A stretch of DNA of 64,000 bases from Bradyrhizobium sp. 138 (GTDB taxonomy: Bacteria; Pseudomonadota; Alphaproteobacteria; Rhizobiales; Xanthobacteraceae), in NCBI RefSeq assembly GCF_023074075.1, contig NZ_JADPKT010000016.1, forward strand, positions 205,403-269,402, written 5' to 3'. The translations under genes were made by a program, and so were the position numbers. The notes beneath the pieces are model-generated. The model saw nothing but the letters and a program-made list of their open reading frames with translations, had not been told where the DNA came from and made no database searches. Below, in pieces: positions 18,101 through 24,996 of this stretch; position 1 is the stretch's first letter; each line of letters begins with the position of its first letter.

Positions 18101-19267
18101 GCCTCGGGGGCCGACAAGATCGACTTGACCGCTCTTGGCGCGCTCGGGTTCGTCATCCTGGCCTTGAGCTCAACCAGCACGGCCGTGCCTGCACATACGA
18201 TCGCCTGGCTCTATGACAGCGCGGCAAATGAAACCATCGTGTACGTCAATGCAACGGACCAGACCCTCCACATCGGCGATTCCGGTCTGCTCGAAATCCA
18301 TTTGCAGGGGATTGCAACCATCGACGCGTCGGACTTCATCCTGGCGCCGCCGGCAGCACCTGTGATCGCGACGGCCAGCGAACTGCTCAACCTCACCGCA
18401 ACCGCGCAGAGTGACGCGACCGCCGTGATAGCGACCACTTCCGAGGTCTCGTCCGATTCCGGGAGCGGCGACGGCACGCTCCTCGCCGATGGGAGTTCCA
18501 CAATCCAGTCAAGCGAGGCGACCTCCAGCCCGAATTGGAGCTGGGACGAATGGACCGAATATTCGTCCAGCCTCACCGGTTCAGACGAAGCGCAAACACG
18601 CGCGACCGAAACGACCCGCAGTGACGCGGTAGCTTCCTCAGCCAGCGGACTGTCCACGATCTTGCAGCACATGGCCGCACCGACGGAGGTCAGTTTTGTC
18701 TTCAGCTACTTTGCGGTGCTCGACCCAGACACAACCGCTGGCAAGAATGGCGCGCATTCCGGCCAGATTCCTGACATCGCTGTCGCCGCGGTGAATTTTG
18801 ACCATAACACCGCCGAACCGCACGCCGGGCGTGGGCTTGCGCTAGGGAGCGATGCTGGGAATCACGGCGGCTCGCTCCCGGCAAACGCCGCGCAGGCGGC
18901 TGGTCATGCCAGCGCGGCAGAGACGACGCTCAATGCCGACCTTCTGAAGTCATCGACCACCGGCGCCCACCCTTCGCTCTCAGGCAAGGCAGCCGAGCAG
19001 CACGACACACCCTATGGAGCGTCCGCAAAGCCTGCCAATCCGCAGCAGCTCGGCGATTCGTTCCTGTTCAAGGATGAGGCTTCGCAGGGCTCACAGCACG
19101 GCGCGTTGCTGGATCATCCTTCAGACGTCGCCGGTCTTCACGACCACACCGGAGCATTCCGCGGGTCCGAGCTGGCGTCCATGCCTGAAACATTCCCGCC
19201 TGATGTTGATCCAGCTTACGGAGCAGGTCCAGTTCAAGACCATGTGTTGCACGATCTGATCGTGTGA
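15134..19267 (+). CDS. Giant FecR/VCBS/RTX protein, probable type I-secreted adhesin
   Basis: 1377 residues. Domain order: N-terminal FecR-like domain (about residues 25-135) related to the neighbouring 216-residue protein; a Pro-rich stretch; a cadherin-like block (about 300-405); four VCBS repeats of about 113 residues starting near 403, 516, 629 and 743, each opening with DAAIISG or DAAVISG and containing GVWTYTLDN; then RTX calcium-binding nonapeptides (about 885-960, e.g. GGSGNDTIKGNDGDDVIYGG). A C-terminal region without cysteine follows. There is no N-terminal signal peptide. This architecture is typical of large surface or secreted adhesins exported by type I systems, whose ABC transporter is not in the window. 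The FecR-like N-terminus is unusual for an adhesin. Confidence 0.85.
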   Translation: MSIASGIQVGNGTAIALPAQIIGHIHKVIGCGTLTRASGVATQAVAGAPVYRADVIETDADGQITLRFIDGTLFDIACGTHVVLSEFVFEAEGMSPRALFDVTRGSFSFVPGRLAETGSLQLNTPIAGIRTRGHAGGFGILTLAALTFSAAQNAEAADPDVTFLDDDSITYKDLAHGAFELVTKERIPRHIIVEDPGETIVLKKVGSTISVNQVANTAARMDELRAAQQDVLANLADGQGPHGSSTPPFVKSQPLQPINFIPPDAPAPQNLLAPLSPFAIPIFDPVPPTLNTGAGPIELDTVVFDTFTATSGVFAASSTTSGGTLTFGVVGATAGETILNGVTYDLSKPGPYGTLYVNSASGAYTFVPDSVAINALKSPTTDDFVITVSDGFNSASKTFTITINGVNDAAIISGTTSGSTFEAGGIANGTPGTPIATGTLTDTDVDDPPNTFTTVSSPTASAGGYGTFTMTAAGVWTYTLDNGNVAVQALNAGDTLIDSFTVTTIGGTAQVVTITIHGTSDAAIISGETTGAVIEAGGIANANPGTATASGTLTDADVDTPANAFAEVGSPTATAAGYGTFTMTAAGVWTYTLDNTNGAVQALNSGETLTDTFTVTTLDGTAQVVTITIHGSNDAAVISGTTAGSVTEAGGVTNATPGAPSATGTLFAADIDNASNAFTTVTSPTASTNGYGAFTITAAGVWTYTLDNGNGVVQALNVGGTLFDSFAVTAVDGTPQVVTITIHGTNDAAIISGTTTGSVTEAGTFSPGVPTATGALTDTDIDNAPNTFTAVSSPAASDGGYGTYTMTAAGVWTYTLDNNNSVVQALEVGDTLTDTFTVTAIDGTTQAVTIAIHGASDADPNDFDNLATGSVVISDPPNVYGTPGSETIAGGGDTGQIIYAGASSDTVNGTGKADVLYGGSGNDTIKGNDGDDVIYGGSGNDTINGNNGGDTITGGFGADQLTGSNGNDRFAYLFVADSNASQFDTITDFASGADKIDLTALGALGFVILALSSTSTAVPAHTIAWLYDSAANETIVYVNATDQTLHIGDSGLLEIHLQGIATIDASDFILAPPAAPVIATASELLNLTATAQSDATAVIATTSEVSSDSGSGDGTLLADGSSTIQSSEATSSPNWSWDEWTEYSSSLTGSDEAQTRATETTRSDAVASSASGLSTILQHMAAPTEVSFVFSYFAVLDPDTTAGKNGAHSGQIPDIAVAAVNFDHNTAEPHAGRGLALGSDAGNHGGSLPANAAQAAGHASAAETTLNADLLKSSTTGAHPSLSGKAAEQHDTPYGASAKPANPQQLGDSFLFKDEASQGSQHGALLDHPSDVAGLHDHTGAFRGSELASMPETFPPDVDPAYGAGPVQDHVLHDLIV
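16343..17700 (+). repeat. Four tandem VCBS-encoding repeats of about 340 bp
   Basis: Within the giant adhesin gene, four in-frame units of roughly 340 bases encode VCBS domains. Nucleotide identity is visible in blocks such as GTCTGGACCTACACC and the ATCACCATCCA motif. Such repeats can expand or contract by recombination. Confidence 0.8.
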
Positions 19268-19289
19268 CGTCCGCGAGCCGATGGCGTCT

Positions 19290-19487
19290 TCAGTGTTGAT
19301 TGCCGGCGCCATCCGGCGCGGAGGAGTTCTCTTGATCGCGAGACGATTCATCATCGTTGCCGTCGTCGCCCTCGGGCGGCTCTACATGCTGATGGCTTAG
19401 CGTGGATGTCCAGGCGGACGTCATCGCCACTGTGATGAGCCGGTTGACAGCCTCGATGACGCGTTCTGCTGCGGACGAGTAGTTCAT
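19290..19487 (-). CDS. Small hypothetical protein, acidic tail
   Basis: A 65-residue frame starting at ATG 19487 with a strong AGGAGG ribosome-binding site 8 bases upstream, which is the main reason to call it. The N-terminal half looks helical (SSAAERVIEAVNRLITVAM) and the C-terminal half is polar and acidic (GDDGNDDESSRDQENSS). No family is recognised. It is convergent with the giant adhesin gene, ending 22 bases past its stop. Could be spurious. Confidence 0.45.
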   Translation of the reverse strand: MNYSSAAERVIEAVNRLITVAMTSAWTSTLSHQHVEPPEGDDGNDDESSRDQENSSAPDGAGNQH

Positions 19488-19767
19488 GGCCTCGTCCTCC
19501 TGCGTTGCTGATTGCGAACGGCCGAAGCCTACGACAGCGCCGTGAGCGCGACTGTCCGCTACCTCACATCCGCGCGCGTCAACTCACCGCAGCCTCAGAA
19601 GATGCCGGCTGCCGCAACTGCACCCGCAACGGGAGCTTGATGTGCGGCCTTGACGAGTTGCCGAGCGCGCGCCCCCACAACCTTCGAGGCGTTGCGCTTC
19701 GCGCGCGACTCTGAATCAGATGCGATCTCGGCGATGCGAATCGATTGGTTAGCTTTGGGGGTAATCA
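19488..19767. other. Intergenic stretch without recognised feature
   Basis: About 280 bases between two small genes. Short open frames exist but none has a convincing ribosome-binding site or family likeness. I see no repeat or clear promoter. Confidence 0.4.
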
Positions 19768-20007
19768 ATGAGCGGAGAAGCCGGTTGCATTGTGTGTAGC
19801 AGGGCAAGAGCGGTCGTCGAGATCATTCCGATCGCCAGAGGATATGCCCTGAAAGTATATGAATGCTCCTGTTGCCACAGCACGCTGCAGCTCGTGACTC
19901 GGGTCACAAAGGCAGAGCCGATCAAGCAGCAGCTCAAGACTCTTCCTCGTGTGGAGAAGCAGTTGCGCCCGCCTGTTCGCAGGGTGCAACAGGCGTTCGC
20001 GAACTAG
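19768..20007 (+). CDS. Small Cys-rich (zinc-ribbon-like) protein
   Basis: A 79-residue protein from ATG 19768 with GGGGG 6 bases upstream. It has CIVC near the N-terminus and CSCCH about 25 residues later, a spacing that could bind a metal ion as a small zinc ribbon, followed by a basic C-terminal tail. No named family is recognised. It is convergent with motE, ending 83 bases past the motE stop. The Cys pattern and ribosome-binding site support a real gene; function unknown. Confidence 0.55.
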   Translation: MSGEAGCIVCSRARAVVEIIPIARGYALKVYECSCCHSTLQLVTRVTKAEPIKQQLKTLPRVEKQLRPPVRRVQQAFAN

Positions 20008-20090
20008 ACACGCAGGGCGTCTCGCTGGGCTCCAGTCGAACGACCGCCCGATGACGCGCAGGTTGCCAAGGCTCGCTTCGGCTTGAGCCC

Positions 20091-20858
20091 TCAATTCGGC
20101 TTTTGCGTCGGCTTGCCGTCGATCTTGGGCAAGTCTCCGGCCGAAGCCGACTGATCGCCGCCGCCATTGGCGCGGCGGGCCATCTCGACCGTCAGCTTCT
20201 CGGCGGCCTCCGGCGACATCAGCCCCATGATGTCCGACATCTTTCGCGGCGCGATGGCCGAGGCGATCTCGATCAGCACGCCCATCTCGAGCCGGTCGAA
20301 CACCCGCGCGGCGTCCTTGGGCTTCATGCCCTCGTACATGGTGACGAGGCCCTTCATGCGCTGGGCTTCGGCGGCCTTCTGCTCGGCCTGCGTCGCGGAG
20401 ATGCGGGTTTCCACCGCCTTCATCTCCTCGACCTTGTTCTCGATGCGCTTCTCGGCCGATTTGAGCAGGCTCTCGCGGATATCAATCTCGCGCTGGCGGG
20501 CTTCGATCTCCTGGCGGCGCGACTGCAACCGCTCGAGGATCGCGCGCTCGGAGGCCGAGACCTGCGGCTGGGCTTCGTCGATCTTGACGACGGTGCCACC
20601 CTCCATCTTGGTCTCAGGCGCGGCGGGCTTGGGCGCCTCCTTCGGCGCGCCATGGGTCGAGCCGGTGATGATCTCCGGCTCCTCGCGGCCGGTCGGAAAG
20701 TTCAGATTCTCCTCCGCCCAGGATTTCTTGGCCTGGTTCGGCTTGTAGTCGAACACATAGCCGCCATTGATCGCGAGGCCCGCGACTTTCAGCGTGGCGA
20801 GGCCTGCGACGGCGACCAGGACGACCGGGATGACGCGGATGTTACGAAAGGATTTCAT
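20091..20858 (-). CDS. motE: MotE-like flagellar motor protein
   Basis: A 255-residue protein with an N-terminal signal-anchor (VIPVVLVAVAGLATLKVAGLA), a long central coiled coil (about residues 100-180, rich in Arg/Glu/Gln) and a C-terminal MgtE-N-like helical domain (MYEGMKPKDAARVFDRLEMG). Rhizobial MotE is a periplasmic chaperone for the motor protein MotC; no motC is visible here, so the exact role may differ. It is the last gene of fliL-fliM-DUF6468-motE, starting 9 bases after the stop of the preceding gene. Confidence 0.8.
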   Translation of the reverse strand: MKSFRNIRVIPVVLVAVAGLATLKVAGLAINGGYVFDYKPNQAKKSWAEENLNFPTGREEPEIITGSTHGAPKEAPKPAAPETKMEGGTVVKIDEAQPQVSASERAILERLQSRRQEIEARQREIDIRESLLKSAEKRIENKVEEMKAVETRISATQAEQKAAEAQRMKGLVTMYEGMKPKDAARVFDRLEMGVLIEIASAIAPRKMSDIMGLMSPEAAEKLTVEMARRANGGGDQSASAGDLPKIDGKPTQKPN

Positions 20859-20867
20859 ACCCTGACT

Positions 20868-21314
20868 TCATGCGGCAAGGCCGTTGGATCGTCGGCGCTC
20901 GGAGAAGGCTTCGGCTGCCGCCGCGACCGCCTTCGCCGTCGATGGCTTGGCCGCGGGCGCGGCAACCGTTTCCGGACTGGTCATGGGGCGCGCGGCGATC
21001 GCGATCTTGGACAGCCGCCGCACCACGTTGTCGGCTTCGCCGAGCTGCTTGTAGAGCTGGTCCGACATCTGCGTCGCCGCGGCGAGCTGGCTGCCGAGGT
21101 TCTCGTTGACGTCGCGCACGGCGAGCTTCAGCCCGCCGATCGCGCGCTCGGCGATCTCGGTTGCGGTGATCAGCTCGCCGATCACCGCCTTCAGCGAATG
21201 CTCGTCCGCCTTCAGCCGCGTCAGGCGCTTGTTGAGCATGACGCAATAGACGATCGTCAGCATCAGCAGGATAGCCACCAGCGTCTCGATCGCCATTCCC
21301 AGGGAGTGGTTCAT
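20868..21314 (-). CDS. DUF6468 flagellar-associated membrane protein
   Basis: A 148-residue protein with one N-terminal membrane helix (TLVAILLMLTIVYCVMLNK), a following coiled coil and an Ala-rich C-terminus (VAAPAAKPSTAKAVAAAAEA). The start ATG 21314 overlaps the fliM stop by 4 bases (ATGA), indicating translational coupling. Homologues lie beside fliM in alphaproteobacteria; I name DUF6468 from memory. A motor or switch accessory role is inferred from context only. Confidence 0.75.
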   Translation of the reverse strand: MNHSLGMAIETLVAILLMLTIVYCVMLNKRLTRLKADEHSLKAVIGELITATEIAERAIGGLKLAVRDVNENLGSQLAAATQMSDQLYKQLGEADNVVRRLSKIAIAARPMTSPETVAAPAAKPSTAKAVAAAAEAFSERRRSNGLAA

Positions 21315-22513
21315 GGGGCCTCCATCATCTTGTTCTGCTCGTCCACCTTCTCGAACATCGCAAGTGTCGTACTTGGCTTGCGCAAGGGTTTCGTCACGCG
21401 GATCGCGACGCGGTCGCCGACCCGGCCCATCCGCCCTTCGGTCAGCGTGACGTCGCCGCAGCGCACGGTGACGTTGGCGTCGGCGCGCATGTCCAGCGGC
21501 AGCGTGTCGCCGACCTTGAGCCGCATCAGCTGCTTGAGCGGGATGTCGGCCTCGTAGAGCACGGCATCGACGGCGATCTCGGCCTGCACGATCTCGGTGG
21601 CGAAATGGCCTTCCCAGACCGGGTCGCGGCCGAACTTTTCGCCCATGAACATCTGGAGCAGGACGCCCCGGATCGGCTCGATGGTCGCATAAGGCAGCAG
21701 CAGCTCGATGTTGCCGCCGCGGTCTTCCATGTCGATGCGCAGGCGCACCAGGATTGCGGCATTGGCGGGACGGCTGATCGCGGCGAAACGCGGATTGGTC
21801 TCGAGCCGGTCGATCGTGAAGGTCACCGGCGACAGCGGCCGGAACGCCTGCTCGGCGTCGGCCAGCACCACCTCGACCAGCCGCTTGACCAGCTCGGTCT
21901 CGATCGTGGTGTAGGGCCGGCCCTCGATGCGGAGCTGGCTGGTGCCGCGGCGGCCGCCGAGCAGCACGTCGATCATCGAATAGATCAGGTTGGAATCGAC
22001 CGTCGCCATGCCGAAGTTTTCCCACTCCTCGGCCTTGAAGACGGTGAGGACGGCGGGCAGCGGGATCGAGTTCATGTAGTCGCCGAAACGCACCGAGGTG
22101 ATGCGGTCGAGCGAGACTTCGACGTTGTCGGAGGTGAAATTGCGCAAGCTCGTCGTCATCAGCCGCACCAAGCGGTCGAAGACGATTTCGAGCATCGGCA
22201 GACGCTCGTAGGAGACCATCGCCGAATCGATGATGGCGCGAATACCGGAATGGTCGTCGAGCGTGACGTCGCCGACGGTGAAGCCGAGGAGGTTGTCGAT
22301 CTCCTCCTGCGACAGCACCCGCTCGCCGGAGTTCTTGCCGCTGCCGAGATCGCGGCTGCCGTCCTCGACCATGGCCGCCCATTGCAGCGCCATGGTCTCG
22401 GATAGTTCGTTCTCGGCGGCAGCCTTCGCGGCTTCCGCGGGATCCTCGGAATCGAGCGACGCCTCCCATTGGGCGGCAATCGCATCCTGGTCCATTTGCT
22501 CGTTGCCGGCCAT
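21311..22513 (-). CDS. fliM: Flagellar motor switch protein FliM with N-terminal extension
   Basis: Switch-ring subunit that binds CheY-P. 400 residues, longer than the usual 330-340. The conserved CheY-binding motif LSQEEIDNLL is at residues 67-76 instead of near the N-terminus, so there is an extra segment of about 65 residues. It contains two similar short motifs (AQWEASLD near 14-21 and LQWAAMVED near 43-51). The middle domain (GDYMNSIPLPAVLTVF) and the C-terminal FliN-like domain (PLKQLMRLKVGDTLPL) are normal. It follows fliL by 30 bases and is coupled to the DUF6468 gene. Confidence 0.95.
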   Translation of the reverse strand: MAGNEQMDQDAIAAQWEASLDSEDPAEAAKAAAENELSETMALQWAAMVEDGSRDLGSGKNSGERVLSQEEIDNLLGFTVGDVTLDDHSGIRAIIDSAMVSYERLPMLEIVFDRLVRLMTTSLRNFTSDNVEVSLDRITSVRFGDYMNSIPLPAVLTVFKAEEWENFGMATVDSNLIYSMIDVLLGGRRGTSQLRIEGRPYTTIETELVKRLVEVVLADAEQAFRPLSPVTFTIDRLETNPRFAAISRPANAAILVRLRIDMEDRGGNIELLLPYATIEPIRGVLLQMFMGEKFGRDPVWEGHFATEIVQAEIAVDAVLYEADIPLKQLMRLKVGDTLPLDMRADANVTVRCGDVTLTEGRMGRVGDRVAIRVTKPLRKPSTTLAMFEKVDEQNKMMEAP

Positions 22514-22543
22514 GACGCTAGCCTATTGCCTTCCGCAGCGTGC

Positions 22544-23041
22544 TCACTGGATCACGACTTCCTTGAACAGCACCGCGCTGACCTGGACCGGGGCGACCGC
22601 CGCGTTGACGCGCTTGGTCAGCTCCTCCTTGAGGCGGAAGACGCCGGCGGACCCGTTGAGGTCGGAGGGGCGCAGCTCGCGCACATAGGTCTGGAAGATG
22701 TCGGTGACGCGCGGCATCGTCGGCTTGATCGCCTCGACCTGCTTCTCTTCCTTCAGCTCCAGCACGATCTTCAGCCGCAGATATTGCACCCGCTCGCCCG
22801 GCGCGCCGGCGAGGTTGACCATGATGTCGGGGACGTCGACGAAGGACGGCGGCTTCGCCGGCGCCGCGGCCTCGGCATGATGCTGGTCGTCGCCGTGACG
22901 GAAGAAGAAGAACCAGGTCGCAGCACCGCCGCCGAGGACGGCGAGCAGGCCGACGGCCATGATGATGAGCTTCAGCTTGTTCTTCGGAGCGGCTTCCGCG
23001 CCCTCACCGGCTGCGCCGCCTTCCGCTTCATTCTCTGCCAT
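22544..23041 (-). CDS. fliL: Flagellar basal-body protein FliL
   Basis: Inner-membrane protein at the stator, affecting motor torque. 165 residues: charged cytoplasmic N-terminus, one membrane helix (LKLIIMAVGLLAVLGGGAATWFFF), then a periplasmic domain with the family strand VQYLRLKIVLELKEEKQVEA and the C-terminal VLFKEVVIQ. First gene of the leftward fliL operon, divergent from flgF. A weak sigma-54-like element lies 58 bases upstream. Confidence 0.94.
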   Translation of the reverse strand: MAENEAEGGAAGEGAEAAPKNKLKLIIMAVGLLAVLGGGAATWFFFFRHGDDQHHAEAAAPAKPPSFVDVPDIMVNLAGAPGERVQYLRLKIVLELKEEKQVEAIKPTMPRVTDIFQTYVRELRPSDLNGSAGVFRLKEELTKRVNAAVAPVQVSAVLFKEVVIQ

Positions 23042-23098
23042 GGTCGCCGCGCCCGGATCTCTAAAAGGGGTCGAGAGAGCGAAGCCCTAAGACAGTGA

Positions 23099-23114
23099 CG
23101 CGGTACAAATGCCC
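23099..23114 (-). promoter_or_regulatory. Weak sigma-54-like element upstream of fliL
   Basis: On the minus strand GGGCAT-N5-CCGCG keeps the GG and GC dinucleotides at the correct 10-base interval but departs from TTGC at -12. It is 58 bases upstream of the fliL start, and the ftr-like half-sites at 23199-23213 lie about 90 bases further up. Tentative. Confidence 0.3.
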
Positions 23115-23157
23115 CGGCGCGAATGCGCTCCTCTTCAAGGCAAACGCTACGGTAATA

Positions 23158-23165
23158 ATGGTTAA
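23158..23165 (-). promoter_or_regulatory. CtrA half-site upstream of fliL
   Basis: The 8-mer TTAACCAT on the minus strand is the conserved Caulobacter CtrA half-site; the second TTAA is not present at N7. It lies 117 bases upstream of fliL. Confidence 0.35.
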
Positions 23166-23198
23166 CGGAATCTTTCGATTGGCCCTGCGCTAGGAAAA

Positions 23199-23213
23199 AT
23201 CTGCCGGGCAGAT
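23199..23213. promoter_or_regulatory. Inverted repeat, ftr-like half-sites, fliL/flgF intergenic
   Basis: ATCTGCC-G-GGCAGAT is a perfect 7-1-7 inverted repeat containing TCTGCCG, a half of the ftr motif. A further TTCTGCCG half occurs near 23230. It lies about 80-95 bases upstream of the sigma-54 element for flgF, the position expected of an activator site. Confidence 0.45.
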
Positions 23214-23293
23214 ATGGCTAACAGAACCTTTCTGCCGCCCTCGATCGTCCCTCAAAAATCAATAAATCATTGAAATTACGTAGCTTTCCGAGT

Positions 23294-23309
23294 TGGCACG
23301 GCTTTCGCT
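23294..23309 (+). promoter_or_regulatory. Sigma-54 promoter for flgF operon
   Basis: TGGCAC-GGCTT-TCGCT matches the -24/-12 consensus (TGGCAC-N5-TTGCW) with one change, keeping the invariant GG and GC at the correct spacing. It is 111 bases upstream of the flgF ATG. Confidence 0.65.
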
Positions 23310-23419
23310 GAGAGAGGGCCGAGACCGAACGGTTTGGGAGAACCTGAAGGTCTCGTTCACGGGTCCGCCAAGGCGCTTGGGAGAGCGAAATGGCAGGTCC
23401 CACTCAGGGGAGATTTCCG

Positions 23420-24181
23420 ATGCAGAACGCGCTTCTGATCGGCTTGTCACGGCAGATGACGTTGGAACGGCAGATGGATGTCATCGCCAACAACGTCGCC
23501 AATGCCAACACCAACGGCTTCAAGGCCGATCATTCGCTGTTCGAGGAGTTTCTCAACTCGAACGCGCGTGAGGACAATTTCATCGGCGCCGACCGCCGTG
23601 TCTCCTATGTGCAGGACCGCGGCACCTTCCGCGACATCGGCCAGGGGCCGATGGAGCCGACCAACAACCCGCTCGACATGGCGATCGACGGCAGCGCCTA
23701 TTTCGTGGTGCAGGCCAATGGCGGCGAGCGCTTCACCCGCGACGGCAAATTCTCGCTCAACGCGACCGGCCAGCTCGTCACCTCGGACGGCAATCTGGTG
23801 CTCGGCACCGGCGGCCCGATCACCTTCCAGCCGACCGACCACGACATCAACGTCGCCCCCGACGGCACCGTCACGGTGCTCGAGGGCACGGCCAAGACCG
23901 ACTCGATCCGCGGCAAGATCCGCATGGCCTCCTTCGACGATCCGGCCAAGCTGACCAAGCTCGGCGCCAATCTCTACGCCGTGGGCTCCGCCGTCCCGCA
24001 GGCCGACACCAAGTCGACCGTGCGCCAGGGCTATGTCGAGAAGTCGAACGTCAACGCGGTCGGCGAGATGAGCCGCATGGTCGAAGTCATGCGCAGCTAC
24101 ACCGCCATCGCCAACCTGCTTCAGCAGCAGAGCGACCTCCACAAATCGGCGATCGAGAAGCTCGCCGACGTTCCGGCCTGA
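23420..24181 (+). CDS. flgF: Proximal rod protein FlgF
   Basis: Rod protein of 253 residues. I chose ATG 23420, preceded by GGGGAG 7 bases upstream, not the longer frame from 23390. The N-terminus (LIGLSRQMTLERQMDVIANN) and C-terminal EVMRSYTAIANLLQQQ helices are the paired rod/hook helices, with the internal NNPLDMAIDGSAYFVVQANG block typical of FlgF. First gene of flgF-flgG-flgA-flgH. Confidence 0.95.
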   Translation: MQNALLIGLSRQMTLERQMDVIANNVANANTNGFKADHSLFEEFLNSNAREDNFIGADRRVSYVQDRGTFRDIGQGPMEPTNNPLDMAIDGSAYFVVQANGGERFTRDGKFSLNATGQLVTSDGNLVLGTGGPITFQPTDHDINVAPDGTVTVLEGTAKTDSIRGKIRMASFDDPAKLTKLGANLYAVGSAVPQADTKSTVRQGYVEKSNVNAVGEMSRMVEVMRSYTAIANLLQQQSDLHKSAIEKLADVPA

Positions 24182-24197
24182 TTGAGGGAGAACTGAC

Positions 24198-24986
24198 ATG
24201 CAGGCGCTTCACACCGCAGCGACCGGAATGGCGGCACAGGAACTCAACGTTCAGGTGATCTCCAACAACATCGCGAACCTGCGCACCACCGGCTTCAAGA
24301 AGCAGACCGCGGCATTCCAGGACCTGATCTACGAGCACGTCCGCCGCGTCGGCGCCCAGTCGTCGGACCAGGGCACCATCGTGCCCGTCGGCGTCGACAT
24401 CGGCGGCGGCGTCAAGACCGTCGGCACGCCGCGCAGCATGACGCAGGGCACGCTGTCGCAGACCGGCAACGATCTCGACCTCGCGGTCTCCGGCGACGGC
24501 TTCTTCAAGATCCTGATGCCCGACGGCACCTACCAGTACACCCGCGACGGCACCTTCCAGATGGACAATCAGGGCCGCGTCGTCACCGCGCAGGGCAACC
24601 CGGTGCAGCCGACCATCACGGTGCCGAACAACGCCTCGGGCCTGTCCGTCAACGAGCAGGGCCAGGTCTCGGTGACGCTGCCGGGCTCCTCGACCTCGAC
24701 CATCCTCGGCCAGATCGGCCTGACCCGCTTCATCAACAAGGCGGGCCTGCAGCCCGTCGGCAGCAATCAATTCACCGAGACGCCCTCCTCCGGCCCGCCC
24801 CAGGACGGCACGGCCACGGCCGAAGGCTACGGCAAGATCTCGCAAGGCAGCCTCGAGCAGGCCAATGTCGACGTGGTCTCGGAGATGAGCGACCTGATCG
24901 CCGCCCAGCGCGCCTACGAGATGAACGCCAAGGTGATCAGCGCCGCCGACCAGATGATGCAGTCGACCACGGCGCTGTTCCGCTGA
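24198..24986 (+). CDS. flgG: Distal rod protein FlgG
   Basis: Distal-rod protein of 262 residues, the standard length. Conserved blocks are MQALHTAATGMAAQELNVQV, SGDGFFKILMPDGTYQYTRD, the LEQANVDVVSEMSDLIAAQR motif and the C-terminal YEMNAKVISAADQMM. It follows flgF by 16 bases and precedes flgA almost without a gap. Confidence 0.97.
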   Translation: MQALHTAATGMAAQELNVQVISNNIANLRTTGFKKQTAAFQDLIYEHVRRVGAQSSDQGTIVPVGVDIGGGVKTVGTPRSMTQGTLSQTGNDLDLAVSGDGFFKILMPDGTYQYTRDGTFQMDNQGRVVTAQGNPVQPTITVPNNASGLSVNEQGQVSVTLPGSSTSTILGQIGLTRFINKAGLQPVGSNQFTETPSSGPPQDGTATAEGYGKISQGSLEQANVDVVSEMSDLIAAQRAYEMNAKVISAADQMMQSTTALFR

Positions 24987-24996
24987 GGTGATGACG

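Noticed and set aside
19505..19714. 69-residue plus-strand frame between small genes
   Set aside because: No ribosome-binding site and no recognisable sequence.
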